NCBI GenBank assembly: GCA_041666965.1 | Contig: JBAYFX010000003.1 | Coordinates: forward strand, 1 to 59,179 | Length of the DNA stretch: 59,179 nt | From: JBAYFX01 sp041666965 | Lineage (GTDB): Bacteria > Patescibacteriota > Microgenomatia > UBA12405 | Direction: 5' to 3' | In this document: in pieces, positions 16,369 to 25,633 of the stretch | How the letters are laid out: each line of letters starts with the position of its first letter | How positions within the stretch are numbered: the stretch's first letter is position 1 | Notes under the pieces: model-generated | Database searches by the model: none | Seen by the model: the letters and a program-made list of their open reading frames with translations, nothing else | What the model was told of the DNA's origin: nothing | Program-made: the position numbers and the translations under genes

Positions 16369-18456
16369 CTAGGGTAACTGATAGATGGATGTTACGCCAC
16401 TTTGAAAAACTAATTTACTTCCCAGATCAATAAATTTTTGAGTATTAAGGGTGGGATATTTTTCTTTTTCTTTAGGACCAATAAATACATACTTTACCCG
16501 GTATTTAGAAAGTAGGCTACGGGTAACGTCTACATCGGCAGATTCATAAATTTTTTGAACGTCGGTTTGGCGCTCCCCTGGGCCATCAAATCCTCCACGC
16601 CACAACCATTCATGAACCAACCATCCCTCAATTGTGGGCAAACCGGTAGCCATGGAAATTTGATTAAACTGAGTGTAACTATCGCCTACCGCTTCCAGCA
16701 TTACCGGTTGACCGGTTATGTTTTCATTAATCCATTTAATTGCTTGGTAGTTGTCGGGGTATTGGTCGTGAATAAAATCGAGGCCATATAATCCCCAGTA
16801 TTTTCGGGGTGTATGGTGATCTGAATAAGCCCGAATGGCAAAGTAAGGGTAAATCAGGTGCAAAACCAAAATAAGGACAAAAAGAAAACGGTAAAGGTAG
16901 AGACTACGTAGACGATACAAAACATATCCAGCACTTAGGCTATAGATCATAAAAGCCTGGTAGACAAGCTTAAACATGGTATTAGCCCGGCGATGCTCAA
17001 AAATATAAATATCCTTGATATAAATTAATTCAGGAATAATTATTAAGATGGTGGCAGTTACAACTAAAGCTAGAGCCATTAAATCAAAATCGGTAATTTG
17101 AGCAGTAGTTCGTTTGATAATTTTTTTTAGGATCCATAAAACAAGAGGAAAACAAATTATCCAAAACCCTCCGTACAGTATAAACAACTGGTAGAAGGGA
17201 GTATGAACATCTGAGAACCGAATGCCTTCGGCCATAGGCTTGAAATGTAAACTGAAGGGCAAGGTAAATAAATACCATAGGACAATAATAGATATGCCGT
17301 GACTAAATAAAGAGGTTATTAATGTTCTAAAAGGTAAACGACGGGCTTGAGTTAAGAGAAAAGTAACTCCAAAAAGCATGCCATATACGGCAAAATCCCA
17401 AGCGTTAGTCATGTAAGCAAGGGCTAGAAAAAACGAGAGTGGAACAACCAAATCTAACCTAAAAGAAGTAAGGGACACACCGCGGGTAAAAAAAACAATC
17501 AAAAAGGCGATAATGGTTAAAACGAGGGGGATATTATTTAAATGACCGTGCAAATCAGAGACAACCAAACTGTAGAGAGGAAATTCGTGAATTGTTTTAT
17601 CTTTTACATCCGGGTCAAAACCGATAAAACGGGTAGCGTCGGGGTACCAGTAACCAGAAGCTGATTTGGAAACAGCTTGCGGGGTCAAAACAAGCTTTTG
17701 GTTTTGTTCAATGTTTAATTTGGCTATTTTATATACGGGGTGGAGATTACCGCCAAAAGTTAATAAAAGCGCCGAGACTAATCCAGCTATAACAATTCCA
17801 CCCCAGTGAATTTTTTTTAAAGCAGTTTGAGCAAGATATACTAAATTGGCAGTAACCGAAAAAGCTGAAGTAAAAACAAGAGCACTAAGTGAGGCAATGG
17901 CCAGATTGTAAGTTATGGCGGAGTCAAGTGATGTTAGTTTGGTTAAAAGGGCAAACACCAGATGACCAAAATAGTAATAATTAATTGACTCACCGGCATA
18001 CCACATATCTTGGGGTGGAAAATACTCGGTTCTAAGCATGGAGTTAATAAATCCCCAATCCATAAACTTCTCCAGGCTTTCAATATCTGGAGCATGTCCG
18101 CGAACATAAGCCCAGCCAATAAAGACTATTAGAAACACCACCTCATAGGCGACAATTAAACGCCAATGTTTAGAAAAATAATCAAGTAATAAAAATTGTT
18201 TTTGAAATTGACGATAGAGGACTACTCCGGTAATTAAGGCGATGGTTAAAATTCCCAAATTAGTAAAAGGAACTAACTTAAATACCCCTAAAACAAAAGT
18301 CAGGTAAGTTACAACAAAAAGACCAAGTGTTTTACTAAAAACATAGCCTTTGTCAAAAAAACGACTAAAAAGTTGGGTAGTTAGAGGTAAAAATAACCAA
18401 CCTAAGGCGGTTATTGTCAGCCACCAAACAAGGATAAAGGGTAAATCGGCTAGCAT
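16369..18456 (-). CDS. DUF2298 'YYY' polytopic membrane protein
   Basis: A 695-aa membrane protein with about 12 or more hydrophobic segments and a soluble C-terminal domain (about residues 570-695). It matches the DUF2298 / Chlor_Arch_YYY family of Chloroflexi, archaea and candidate-phyla bacteria: the diagnostic ESINYYYFGHLVFALLTKL is present, with WGFINSMLRTEYFPPQDMWY before it. DLHGHLNNIPLVL and MTNAWDF are further conserved parts. The architecture resembles GT-C glycosyltransferases, but no reaction is established. It heads a run of envelope genes. TACAAT (18462-18467, preceded by TGT) lies five bases before the ATG. Confidence 0.88.
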   Translation of the reverse strand: MLADLPFILVWWLTITALGWLFLPLTTQLFSRFFDKGYVFSKTLGLFVVTYLTFVLGVFKLVPFTNLGILTIALITGVVLYRQFQKQFLLLDYFSKHWRLIVAYEVVFLIVFIGWAYVRGHAPDIESLEKFMDWGFINSMLRTEYFPPQDMWYAGESINYYYFGHLVFALLTKLTSLDSAITYNLAIASLSALVFTSAFSVTANLVYLAQTALKKIHWGGIVIAGLVSALLLTFGGNLHPVYKIAKLNIEQNQKLVLTPQAVSKSASGYWYPDATRFIGFDPDVKDKTIHEFPLYSLVVSDLHGHLNNIPLVLTIIAFLIVFFTRGVSLTSFRLDLVVPLSFFLALAYMTNAWDFAVYGMLFGVTFLLTQARRLPFRTLITSLFSHGISIIVLWYLFTLPFSLHFKPMAEGIRFSDVHTPFYQLFILYGGFWIICFPLVLWILKKIIKRTTAQITDFDLMALALVVTATILIIIPELIYIKDIYIFEHRRANTMFKLVYQAFMIYSLSAGYVLYRLRSLYLYRFLFVLILVLHLIYPYFAIRAYSDHHTPRKYWGLYGLDFIHDQYPDNYQAIKWINENITGQPVMLEAVGDSYTQFNQISMATGLPTIEGWLVHEWLWRGGFDGPGERQTDVQKIYESADVDVTRSLLSKYRVKYVFIGPKEKEKYPTLNTQKFIDLGSKLVFQSGVTSIYQLP

Positions 18457-18459
18457 GAT

Positions 18460-19065
18460 TTATTGTAACAAGCTAAAAAACCAGTTAAAAAAAGTAGCGA
18501 AGTGTACGACCAGGTTAGGTGGGGTAACAAGAGTATTAAAAGCCAGCCAAAGTAAAATCCCAATAACTATTCCGATTAATACGTCTATTGGATAGTGAAA
18601 GCCAATTAATATTCTATATAGGATTAGAGGAACAACAATGATTAAAAAAACCAGCGGTGAGAATACTTGGGTTTGAATTAAAAAAAGCAAAAAATAGGTG
18701 GCTTTAATGGTGTGACCGGAAGGAAGACTACCGGTTTTGTACCAGCGGTCAATTAACCCAGAGGGAGTGGAGTGATGGTGATAATAAAATGGACGAGGCC
18801 AAAAACGAAGACTTTTGCCGACTTTCTCAATTATTTCGGCTAATACTGTGATTACAAACAACCGGCCAAAATAGTTAATGTCAGCTTTGATTAACAATGC
18901 TGACCAATAAGCCATAAAGAGCCAAATGGAGTAGTTTAAAAAGATAACTAAAGATTTACCAAAAGGGAGCCGAGAGACAAACAAATAATAGTCAGTTTTG
19001 GGTTGCCAAAACAGTAAATTATTTTTAGGTACTAACTTAAAACCCTCAGGAGTTGTTTGATCCAT
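18460..19065 (-). CDS. PAP2-superfamily membrane phosphatase
   Basis: A 201-aa integral membrane phosphatase of the PAP2 (type-2 phosphatidic acid phosphatase) superfamily. The three active-site blocks are visible: K...RFWPRPF (KX6RP-like), LPSGHTIKATY (PSGH) and RILIGFHYPIDVLIG (R-X5-H-X3-D-like). Such enzymes dephosphorylate polyprenyl pyrophosphates or related lipid phosphates. In mycobacteria a PAP2 enzyme is proposed to act just after DPPR synthase, and a DPPR-synthase-like gene lies 4.2 kb upstream in this cluster. That substrate is therefore a reasonable but unproven guess. The start overlaps the DUF362 gene by 20 bp. Confidence 0.88.
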   Translation of the reverse strand: MDQTTPEGFKLVPKNNLLFWQPKTDYYLFVSRLPFGKSLVIFLNYSIWLFMAYWSALLIKADINYFGRLFVITVLAEIIEKVGKSLRFWPRPFYYHHHSTPSGLIDRWYKTGSLPSGHTIKATYFLLFLIQTQVFSPLVFLIIVVPLILYRILIGFHYPIDVLIGIVIGILLWLAFNTLVTPPNLVVHFATFFNWFFSLLQ

Positions 19066-20131
19066 TAGTAAGATAAGACTGAAATAACCTACCCCAATCC
19101 GTTGATAAATATTTTTGCTTACGGCGTATACCTACAACTTTGTACCAATAAACATCATGGTAAAGATTGGAGGCAGAATAAGACCATGGAGCAATAAAAC
19201 TTCTTAGGAGTAGATTCTCCACCCATTGGGGTAAATGGTGATAAATAAATTTTTGACCTCTTGAAGCAAAAGTGTCTTTTTTGAAACCAACCTGAAAGTT
19301 AGGGAGCTTTTGAGAGCCTTTTATGACAACTTTGGAGTAATTTCCTAACCCAAGTTTTTCGCCTAATTTTAAAAATTCAATATCAACGGGATTGAAGCCG
19401 ATTATGCGAGCGGCGGTAGCGTCAAGGGCAATTTCGTCATTACTGGCCAACAATAGATTACTTTCCAACCACTGCATGGCCCGTGGACCGGGGCCATACC
19501 CCAAAACAGAACCATCCATAATCCCTAGCTGGGTGGGGTGAAGTTCTTTTTGGATTTGGAGCAAGTCAATAATCGCTTTATGAATATGCCGATGACAATA
19601 GTGGCGATTGGTGTTAAGCATACCAAAATAGTTTTTTACAGCCCCGGTAACCGAGGTAAAAACATGAGATTTAAGTGTACATAGGCTAATTAATGGTTTA
19701 CCTTGGATAACTTCAGGCAATAAAATTCCATCTGGGAATATTTGATCTAAAACTAATAGTTTAGCCTTAGGTTTATAAAACGTATATTTTTCTTCAGTTA
19801 AGTAATGGATTTTTATAGTGTATTTTTTGGCTATTTGATCCCAACCGTGGCTTTTGGCACCTGCCACAACATCGGTAACCACAGTCCGATTTTCTACCGG
19901 AATTATATTTTTTGGAGACACACCAGAATCCAGCAGCCATTTTAAAGTTGCCTCAAAAGCCCAGGGGGGCGTGGAAACTGCCGGGTAAAACTTGGTCCAG
20001 GATAAATTGAGCTTTAAAATAACGGGTTCGTTTTTTGGTTTAGGAAAATTTGATAGTAATTGTAGGTAGTCAGAAATTACTGTATCTGGACTGGTTTTTG
20101 TTACAAAAACAGTTTGACTTAAAGCCGGCAT
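19046..20131 (-). CDS. DUF362 domain-containing protein
   Basis: A DUF362 family protein (361 aa from the chosen start). Family segments are PVILKLNLSWTKFYPAVSTP, NRTVVTDVVAGAKSHGWDQI, SLCTLKSHVFTSVTGAVKNY, GPGPRAMQWLESNLLLASND and ALDATAARIIGFNP. Many DUF362 proteins carry ferredoxin-like iron-sulphur motifs; none is present here. The family function is unknown. An upstream ATG at 20140 would add three residues. The ATG at 20131 is preferred because TATAAT (20139-20144, extended by TGT) ends seven bases before it, and that box overlaps the upstream ATG. It lies between a GT-C enzyme and PAP2, suggesting a role in envelope-lipid or glycan chemistry. Confidence 0.8.
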   Translation of the reverse strand: MPALSQTVFVTKTSPDTVISDYLQLLSNFPKPKNEPVILKLNLSWTKFYPAVSTPPWAFEATLKWLLDSGVSPKNIIPVENRTVVTDVVAGAKSHGWDQIAKKYTIKIHYLTEEKYTFYKPKAKLLVLDQIFPDGILLPEVIQGKPLISLCTLKSHVFTSVTGAVKNYFGMLNTNRHYCHRHIHKAIIDLLQIQKELHPTQLGIMDGSVLGYGPGPRAMQWLESNLLLASNDEIALDATAARIIGFNPVDIEFLKLGEKLGLGNYSKVVIKGSQKLPNFQVGFKKDTFASRGQKFIYHHLPQWVENLLLRSFIAPWSYSASNLYHDVYWYKVVGIRRKQKYLSTDWGRLFQSYLTNGSNNS

Positions 20132-20148
20132 AAACACCATTATAACAA

Positions 20149-21828
20149 TTAATAATTTTCCTTCCGGAAGATAAAAACTTGGGGATGATCGTAGACTGTA
20201 AATGATTCGTCGGCTCGGAAGTCAGACAAGGTAACCCCAAATAATTGGGGTTCATTTTGGAATACTGCTACCAGTTGGTAACCAAGTTGACCATTAAATA
20301 AATCTTGGTAATATTTGGCTGTTTGGGGGAAACAACGGCGAGGGAAACGGGAACAATCGCCCAATCTTTGGAGGGGGGTGTAAAGACGATTGCTGGCTAC
20401 AATTATATATTGAGCCTCTGATAAATTTTGAGTAATCCGGGACCACTTATCTGCAGTATCGGGCTCATAAAGGGGTAATTCAATTAGGTTGTATTTCTCC
20501 GATCCAAACAGGGGTAAACCGTCATCCCAATGTTCTCTTAAAATAGTACTACCGACAGGAATATTTTGATTTATCCAAGTACTGGCTTGAGTCCTGGGAT
20601 TAGGGCTTTGATAGATTGAAATGAAGGCAAAAAGCCAAGTTAGGTGGACTAAAAGTAATAATCCAAAAACAAATGGAAAAAAATGTCGGGAAAGCTTTTG
20701 AAGCTGAAAAATACCCAAAGCGGCAAAAGAAGCAAGCATAGGATATAGAGGTAAATAATAACGCATGAACTTTACCGAAAAACGCCCTACCAAAAGAAAA
20801 TATATGATGTAAAAAGATAAAAAAATTAAAATTGGTTTCCGATTTATTTTACTTAATTGCCGCTTTGACTTACTTATTAGAAACCAGATCCCAAAAACCG
20901 ATATTAGAGATAAAGGATAACCCCACCCATAAATTAGGATATTTTTTAGAGGATATATATAAGCAAGCGTCCCAACATATTGGAGTGTATAGGGAAAAAC
21001 ATAGGCGTCGGAAGTCATAGCCGATTGTTCCCGAATCTGACTTATGAAAGTAGGAAAATCAATTAAGGTATAAGGTTGGAAAAAGATAAAAGTCAGTATG
21101 GTAGCGGCAAGCATAGCAATAGCTCGTGTTATAGGCTTTTTGGGGGTAAGAAAATAAGCCAAGACCAGAACTATTCCGGCAGGTAGGGCACTGACCTTGG
21201 TAGCCAAGGCTAAACCAAAAGCAAACCCACCAATTGAGGCATGTCCAAACGAAGGATTGGCGTGATATTTAAGTGCTGCCCAAATTGTTAATAAAATAAA
21301 AAAATTTAGAAGGGTATCGACGGCATAAAAATGGGAAAGCTGAATGGGAAAAACTGACAGGGCATAAAATGTTGAGGCAAGTAGACCAACGGGGATTGAT
21401 TGAAAGAGTTTAGTTGAAATTTTGAAAATTAGGAAAATTGAGGCGGTATCAAACATGGCAGATAATAATCGCCCCAATAAGTTAATTGAGTCATAAGAAC
21501 GAAAAACTGAATCTGGAGGAAAGAGCAAGGAGACTAACTTAAGTAAATATAACGGGAAAGAACCATAGGCAAAAAAATGAGGGTTGAGAGAAGATTGGGG
21601 GGAAAGGAAAGTGTTTAAATTTAGGGGATTAGGTGCTCTTAACTTTTCAGTAACCATGGTAATCATTCTCTCGTCCGGATGAAGATGAAAACCCTGGTCC
21701 CAGTTAATATTAATTATTCGAAAACAAAAACCAACCAAAAGTATGAGCCAAAGCCAGCGGAGACTGTTAGTTTTTTTGAAAAACTCGGATAGTGGGATGA
21801 TCGAAAACGGTATAAGTTTCTTCGGCAT
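20149..21828 (-). CDS. GT-C glycosyltransferase, ArnT/PMT (GT39)-like, copy 1
   Basis: A 559-aa polytopic glycosyltransferase that should use a polyprenyl-phosphate sugar on the outer membrane face. The first external loop has INWDQGFHLHPDERMITMV, with Asp/Glu residues expected to form the GT-C catalytic site. About 10-12 membrane helices follow, then a soluble C-terminal domain (about 440-559) with GSTILREHWDDGLPLF and YIIVASNRLYTPLQRLGDC. It overlaps the next GT gene (21767-23338) by 62 bp, and the two are clear paralogues (shared HPDE loop, NPHFFAYGxFPLYL, YDHPxxxxFxK end). Acceptor and sugar are unknown. Confidence 0.87.
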   Translation of the reverse strand: MPKKLIPFSIIPLSEFFKKTNSLRWLWLILLVGFCFRIININWDQGFHLHPDERMITMVTEKLRAPNPLNLNTFLSPQSSLNPHFFAYGSFPLYLLKLVSLLFPPDSVFRSYDSINLLGRLLSAMFDTASIFLIFKISTKLFQSIPVGLLASTFYALSVFPIQLSHFYAVDTLLNFFILLTIWAALKYHANPSFGHASIGGFAFGLALATKVSALPAGIVLVLAYFLTPKKPITRAIAMLAATILTFIFFQPYTLIDFPTFISQIREQSAMTSDAYVFPYTLQYVGTLAYIYPLKNILIYGWGYPLSLISVFGIWFLISKSKRQLSKINRKPILIFLSFYIIYFLLVGRFSVKFMRYYLPLYPMLASFAALGIFQLQKLSRHFFPFVFGLLLLVHLTWLFAFISIYQSPNPRTQASTWINQNIPVGSTILREHWDDGLPLFGSEKYNLIELPLYEPDTADKWSRITQNLSEAQYIIVASNRLYTPLQRLGDCSRFPRRCFPQTAKYYQDLFNGQLGYQLVAVFQNEPQLFGVTLSDFRADESFTVYDHPQVFIFRKENY

Positions 21829-23338
21829 TTTCTGAATTTAGTATAAATGAATTTCCGGGTGAAAAGGTTTTTATTAATTTATAGTTTGGGGTCGGAGAAA
21901 ACAATTGTTGATAATATTTTTGGGAAATAGGATAGCGAAAATTATTTTGATTTTTAAAAATTCGACGGGAAGGGACAAGGATATAATCGGCAGATTTTAT
22001 ATTGGCTACTAACTCTTGAGCTAGGATAGGGTTTGAGTCAACTTGATAAAAATCAAAATTTATAACATCGTAAGGTGGAGAGAATACCGGAAGATTAACC
22101 ACATTACCCGCCTCCGAAAGAACGGTTGACCCGGAAGGTATATTGGCGTTTAACCAAGCACTGGCGGTTAACCGAACATCGGACACAAGATAGATTTTAT
22201 AAAAAAGTATTCCGGGAAACAGACAAAGACTCAAGATTATGAATGAGAGTAGTTTATTCTTAATTCGGACAATGAGCAAAGCGGTCAATAGCGGGCCAAT
22301 AAAAAATATCGGAGCCTGGAAGCGGGTCCACCTAGTATAAGTTTGGCCAAAATATAGCCAATAGGACAAAACAGATAAACCAACTATTAAATAAGGAAAA
22401 TATACTTTGGAAGTAATATTTTTCAGTTTTAAGACCAATAACACAAGACTAACAAGACTAACAAGACTCAACCCGAATACGGGTAAACCCCAAACATAAG
22501 GAAAGATGTGAGTTAGCTGAAACACATAGGGTAAAGTACCCTCAAACTGCCGGGTGTAAAAAACCGGAATGCTTCCAATAGCCACACCTGTCTCATAACT
22601 TAAAGTGGAAACAAATTCTTTTAAGTTCAAAAAACTGGCTGGGGAAAACAATAAGCATAATAGTAGCGAACTAAAAATAACCAAAAGTAACGACAAAGTA
22701 GAACCCAGAAGAAATCTGAATTTGGTTTTAATATTTAATAATAGAATTGAAAAAAAGATGGGGGTTATGAAAATGAGGGCTGAAATTTTTGAAGCGCAAG
22801 CGGCTCCTAAAACCAAACTGTATAACAAATAATTTAGTTTACTTTTTGGAAATTGAAAAATTCTGAGAGATAAACAGAGAGTAAGGATATAAAAAAACGT
22901 TAGTAGGCTTTCGGTGGTACCGAAATGAGCTATTTGGATTAATCCGGGTGAGGTTAAAGTTAGTATTAATAACGGCAAAGCAGATTTTCGAATAAAAAGT
23001 AGCCGCCACAACCAAAATAATGATAAAACAGCTAGAACTCCAGATGTAGCCGAAATAGTTCTTAGAACTAAAACCGAAGCTTCAAAGTTATTGGGTATCC
23101 CGAATAATCGAAGTAAGCAATAACCTAGGTAAAGCGGAAATTGGCCATAAGCAAAAAAATGAGGGTTGAGAGAAGTGGGAGTAAGTCTTGCCAGAGCTGT
23201 GGCCATGTTATTTTCGTCCGGGTGAAAATAGAATCCCCCACCCCAATCTAAGCCATAGAACCGGGATAACAGAACTAAACCAAAAACTAGTAAATATGGC
23301 AAGTAAGGTTTATTAGAGAACATAAACCAGGGTAACAA
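21767..23338 (-). CDS. GT-C glycosyltransferase, ArnT/PMT (GT39)-like, copy 2
   Basis: A 523-aa paralogue of the downstream gene. It shows LDWGGGFYFHPDENNMATAL (catalytic loop with the acidic pair), SLNPHFFAYGQFPLYLGYC, around ten hydrophobic helices and a C-terminal soluble domain with IPSGSTVLSEAGN and ADYILVPSRRIF. The 3' end overlaps copy 1 by 62 bp, and the start overlaps the UbiA-family gene by 26 bp, so translation is tightly coupled. Tandem duplication followed by divergence is the likely origin. Donor and acceptor sugars cannot be read from sequence. Confidence 0.87.
   Translation of the reverse strand: MLPWFMFSNKPYLPYLLVFGLVLLSRFYGLDWGGGFYFHPDENNMATALARLTPTSLNPHFFAYGQFPLYLGYCLLRLFGIPNNFEASVLVLRTISATSGVLAVLSLFWLWRLLFIRKSALPLLILTLTSPGLIQIAHFGTTESLLTFFYILTLCLSLRIFQFPKSKLNYLLYSLVLGAACASKISALIFITPIFFSILLLNIKTKFRFLLGSTLSLLLVIFSSLLLCLLFSPASFLNLKEFVSTLSYETGVAIGSIPVFYTRQFEGTLPYVFQLTHIFPYVWGLPVFGLSLVSLVSLVLLVLKLKNITSKVYFPYLIVGLSVLSYWLYFGQTYTRWTRFQAPIFFIGPLLTALLIVRIKNKLLSFIILSLCLFPGILFYKIYLVSDVRLTASAWLNANIPSGSTVLSEAGNVVNLPVFSPPYDVINFDFYQVDSNPILAQELVANIKSADYILVPSRRIFKNQNNFRYPISQKYYQQLFSPTPNYKLIKTFSPGNSFILNSENAEETYTVFDHPTIRVFQKN
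22443..22469 (-). repeat. Three 9-bp tandem repeats in a GT-C gene
   Basis: ACAAGACTA on the plus strand occurs three times in a row, the last copy with one change. It encodes repeated Ser-Leu-Val triplets in a membrane helix. The unit is a multiple of three, so slippage would lengthen the helix without a frameshift. Confidence 0.8.
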
Positions 23339-24227
23339 TCATGATTCCCCAGGTAAAAATAGCAAGTATCAGAGGAATGTCTGTAGCAACGACCCGTTCC
23401 GGCCTTTCCCCGGCCTGCATTTCGAATATTATTTGACCGTAACGCATAATGCCAAAAATTACCGGGAAAAGAGTAATCATGTACCATTTACGCTCTAAGG
23501 CTTTGGGGAAAAAATCTACTAGAAAATGGTGGATTATACCTTGAAACTTAATTGGTTCTTCAAAAAAGGTAAACATGGCATAAGTGATTAGGGTGCAAAC
23601 ACCGAACATGGTAGTATAAAAATTTAAAAGTGAACGGCCGTATCCGGATAGAGAGCTTCGGGTTTTAGAACCCGTATTTAACAATTCACTGTGACGTTTG
23701 CCTGAGGCAATAAATAATGACAAAAAGATAACGGTTAACATAATCCAAATGGGTAAATGAAGGCCAGTAGCGATTTCGCCAGCAAAAGCTCGGAGAATAA
23801 AGAAAAAGGCAATTCCAATAATATCTAATACTGCTTTCTTTTTAATAAACATTGAATAGGAATACTGCCCGGCGGAAAACAACAAAGCCAGTAAGAAAAA
23901 AGACAGATTGACTTGAGTAGCAACAAAAAGACCAAGAATAAAAATTAGTAAAGCAATATTTCGAGCCATGCCCGGAGTTACATCACCCCGAGCTATGGGG
24001 CGCATTTTTTTAACCGGATGAAGTCGATCTTTAGGAGCATCTATGATGTCGTTTACCAAGTAAGAAGAAGAGGACAATAAACAAAAGCAAATGAATGCCA
24101 GCAAACTATTACTGAAGTAATTGGGAGAAAAAAGCTCGCCATTAAGAATAACCGTGGCAAAAATGGACAGGTTTTTAATCCACTGATGAGGTCGCAATGC
24201 TTCAAAGGCGGCCAGAGTAAGTTTCAT
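23313..24227 (-). CDS. UbiA-family prenyltransferase, DPPR-synthase-like
   Basis: A 304-aa integral membrane enzyme. It resembles decaprenyl-phosphate phosphoribosyltransferase (DPPR synthase) more than quinone-type UbiA: YLVNDIIDAPKDRLHPVKKM is the first Asp-rich motif with the HP-x-K-x-x-RPIA ending typical of DPPR synthases, and VLDIIGIAFFFILRAFAGEI is the second. The expected reaction transfers 5-phosphoribose from PRPP to a polyprenyl phosphate. TAAAAT (24233-24238) ends five bases before the ATG. The PAP2 phosphatase and GT-C genes downstream fit a polyprenyl-phospho-pentose donor route; no DprE1/DprE2 epimerase is in the window. Confidence 0.87.
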   Translation of the reverse strand: MKLTLAAFEALRPHQWIKNLSIFATVILNGELFSPNYFSNSLLAFICFCLLSSSSYLVNDIIDAPKDRLHPVKKMRPIARGDVTPGMARNIALLIFILGLFVATQVNLSFFLLALLFSAGQYSYSMFIKKKAVLDIIGIAFFFILRAFAGEIATGLHLPIWIMLTVIFLSLFIASGKRHSELLNTGSKTRSSLSGYGRSLLNFYTTMFGVCTLITYAMFTFFEEPIKFQGIIHHFLVDFFPKALERKWYMITLFPVIFGIMRYGQIIFEMQAGERPERVVATDIPLILAIFTWGIMIVTLVYVL

Positions 24228-24235
24228 ACCCTATT

Positions 24236-25633
24236 TTACAGAATGATAAGAAGTCCGGCTAGAGATATTAGGGCGCCAATTATCATATAGAAACGGCCAG
24301 GTAGGTCAAGCCCGGCTTGGGGCAAAATTATTCGGGTTGGGGTAGCTGTAGGCGTACTGGAAAAGTAAGTAGTCGGAGTGGAGGTGGGATAAATAGTCGT
24401 GCCAGGAGTGGGAGTATTGGTGGGGGTTGGAGACAGAGTTGAGGTTGGTGTTGGGTTAACGGTTGTACCGCTAGTAGGAGTTGGCGTAGAAGTAGGTGTA
24501 TTGGTAGGAGTGGGAGTGGGAGCAGCAAGGCAACAAGATGAAACCGAAGGAGAATTCGCGCAGGCTATTTGATGCTCTGGCTTTGAACAATAAGTGAGAT
24601 TATTGGAGGCAACAATGCAGATTAAACCCGTTGAGCAAGGGCGAGCTAAGCTGCAAGGACTATAACCACAGGCCGCGGGCATTGGGGTTGGGACGGGGGT
24701 GCTGGTTTGAGTTGGAGTAGGAGTTTTGGTTGGAGTAACGGTGGGAGTTTTGGTAGGAGTAGGAGTTTTGGTGGGGGTTAAGGTAGGGGTATTAGTAGGT
24801 GTTGAGGTTGGAATCTTGGAAGGTACCGGAGTATTGGTTGGAGTCGGGACAGGTGATGAGGGAGGTGAAGTTGGAGAACAATTGGTATCATTACAGACTC
24901 CACAAAACCCCGGAATATCAATTTGAGTACATTCGGTGGCTGTTTTAGACTGACCAGCCAAGAGACTAAAAGTGCCGATTTTATTGCCATTGGCACAACC
25001 CTGATATATATTTCCGTTTAAAGTAGAAGAGGTGTTGTTGGTAATTGATTGACCACTGCATAGTACTTGGGTTTGGGCAGTACCCTGGTAACAATTCCCG
25101 TCCGAATAACAACAAAACCAAATACTGTCACATTGTTTAACCTGACCACCAGTAGACCGGCAATCAGCACAATCAACTCCGCCTCTGCCACCGGTGGTAC
25201 AACCACTGTCGGGAACATTACCACAGCTAGATCCGGGTTGAGGAGACGGGACTTGGGAAGTACATTGGTTGTTTTTGGTAGGGTCCTCACGCCAACAAGC
25301 TCCATCACAATATTTGTAAACAGTACCGACACAAATATTATCGCCACCGCTACATTGATCACAAACTGGCGGGGTAGCCCCCTGACAAACATTCTCAACA
25401 CACAACTTGCCACCGGCACAATCCGAATGATTGGCACACCCGGCAGTACTTTTACAGCACCCTCCTTCATAGACTTCCCAACTTCGACAACAATCAGGGT
25501 TGCCGCAACCACCTTGATTCAACTGGCAAGTTGCCTGATTACGAATATCTTGTGACTGGCCTACTAAAATTATTGCCCCCACCAAAGAGAGTCCCAAAAA
25601 TAAAACTGTTAAAAGCGAATACTTGTTAATCAT
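24236..25633 (-). CDS. Exported Cys-rich protein with Thr-Pro linkers and C-terminal anchor
   Basis: A 465-aa surface protein. After a signal peptide (residues 1-27) comes a very Cys-rich region (about 30-250) with clustered pairs such as GGCGNPDCCRSW and EGGCCKSTAGCANHSDC, then a Thr-Pro linker, a second small Cys domain (about 325-370), another Thr-Pro linker, and a C-terminal hydrophobic helix. ILPQAG directly before the helix resembles a sortase-type motif (LPxTG with Ala for Thr), but no basic tail follows. The cysteine density suggests many disulphides outside the membrane. The start overlaps the next surface-protein gene by 8 bp. Function unknown; adhesion is a guess. Confidence 0.75.
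   Translation of the reverse strand: MINKYSLLTVLFLGLSLVGAIILVGQSQDIRNQATCQLNQGGCGNPDCCRSWEVYEGGCCKSTAGCANHSDCAGGKLCVENVCQGATPPVCDQCSGGDNICVGTVYKYCDGACWREDPTKNNQCTSQVPSPQPGSSCGNVPDSGCTTGGRGGVDCADCRSTGGQVKQCDSIWFCCYSDGNCYQGTAQTQVLCSGQSITNNTSSTLNGNIYQGCANGNKIGTFSLLAGQSKTATECTQIDIPGFCGVCNDTNCSPTSPPSSPVPTPTNTPVPSKIPTSTPTNTPTLTPTKTPTPTKTPTVTPTKTPTPTQTSTPVPTPMPAACGYSPCSLARPCSTGLICIVASNNLTYCSKPEHQIACANSPSVSSCCLAAPTPTPTNTPTSTPTPTSGTTVNPTPTSTLSPTPTNTPTPGTTIYPTSTPTTYFSSTPTATPTRIILPQAGLDLPGRFYMIIGALISLAGLLIIL
24325..24866 (-). repeat. Low-complexity Thr-Pro linker repeats
   Basis: Two stretches (about 24325-24529 and 24677-24866) encode runs of TPTKTPTPT-like units. The plus strand reads as short GTTGG/AGTAGG repeats, which open spurious frames on both strands. 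They act as flexible, probably glycosylated linkers. Confidence 0.8.

Noticed and set aside
24726..24926. Gly/Val-rich plus-strand frame
   Set aside because: It is the reverse reading of the Thr-Pro linker repeat, which opens frames on all strands.
25067..25555. Long plus-strand open frame opposite the Cys-rich exported protein
   Set aside because: It is the reverse of Cys- and Thr-rich codons, has no signal, domain or promoter, and its Thr/Ile-rich composition follows from the opposite strand.
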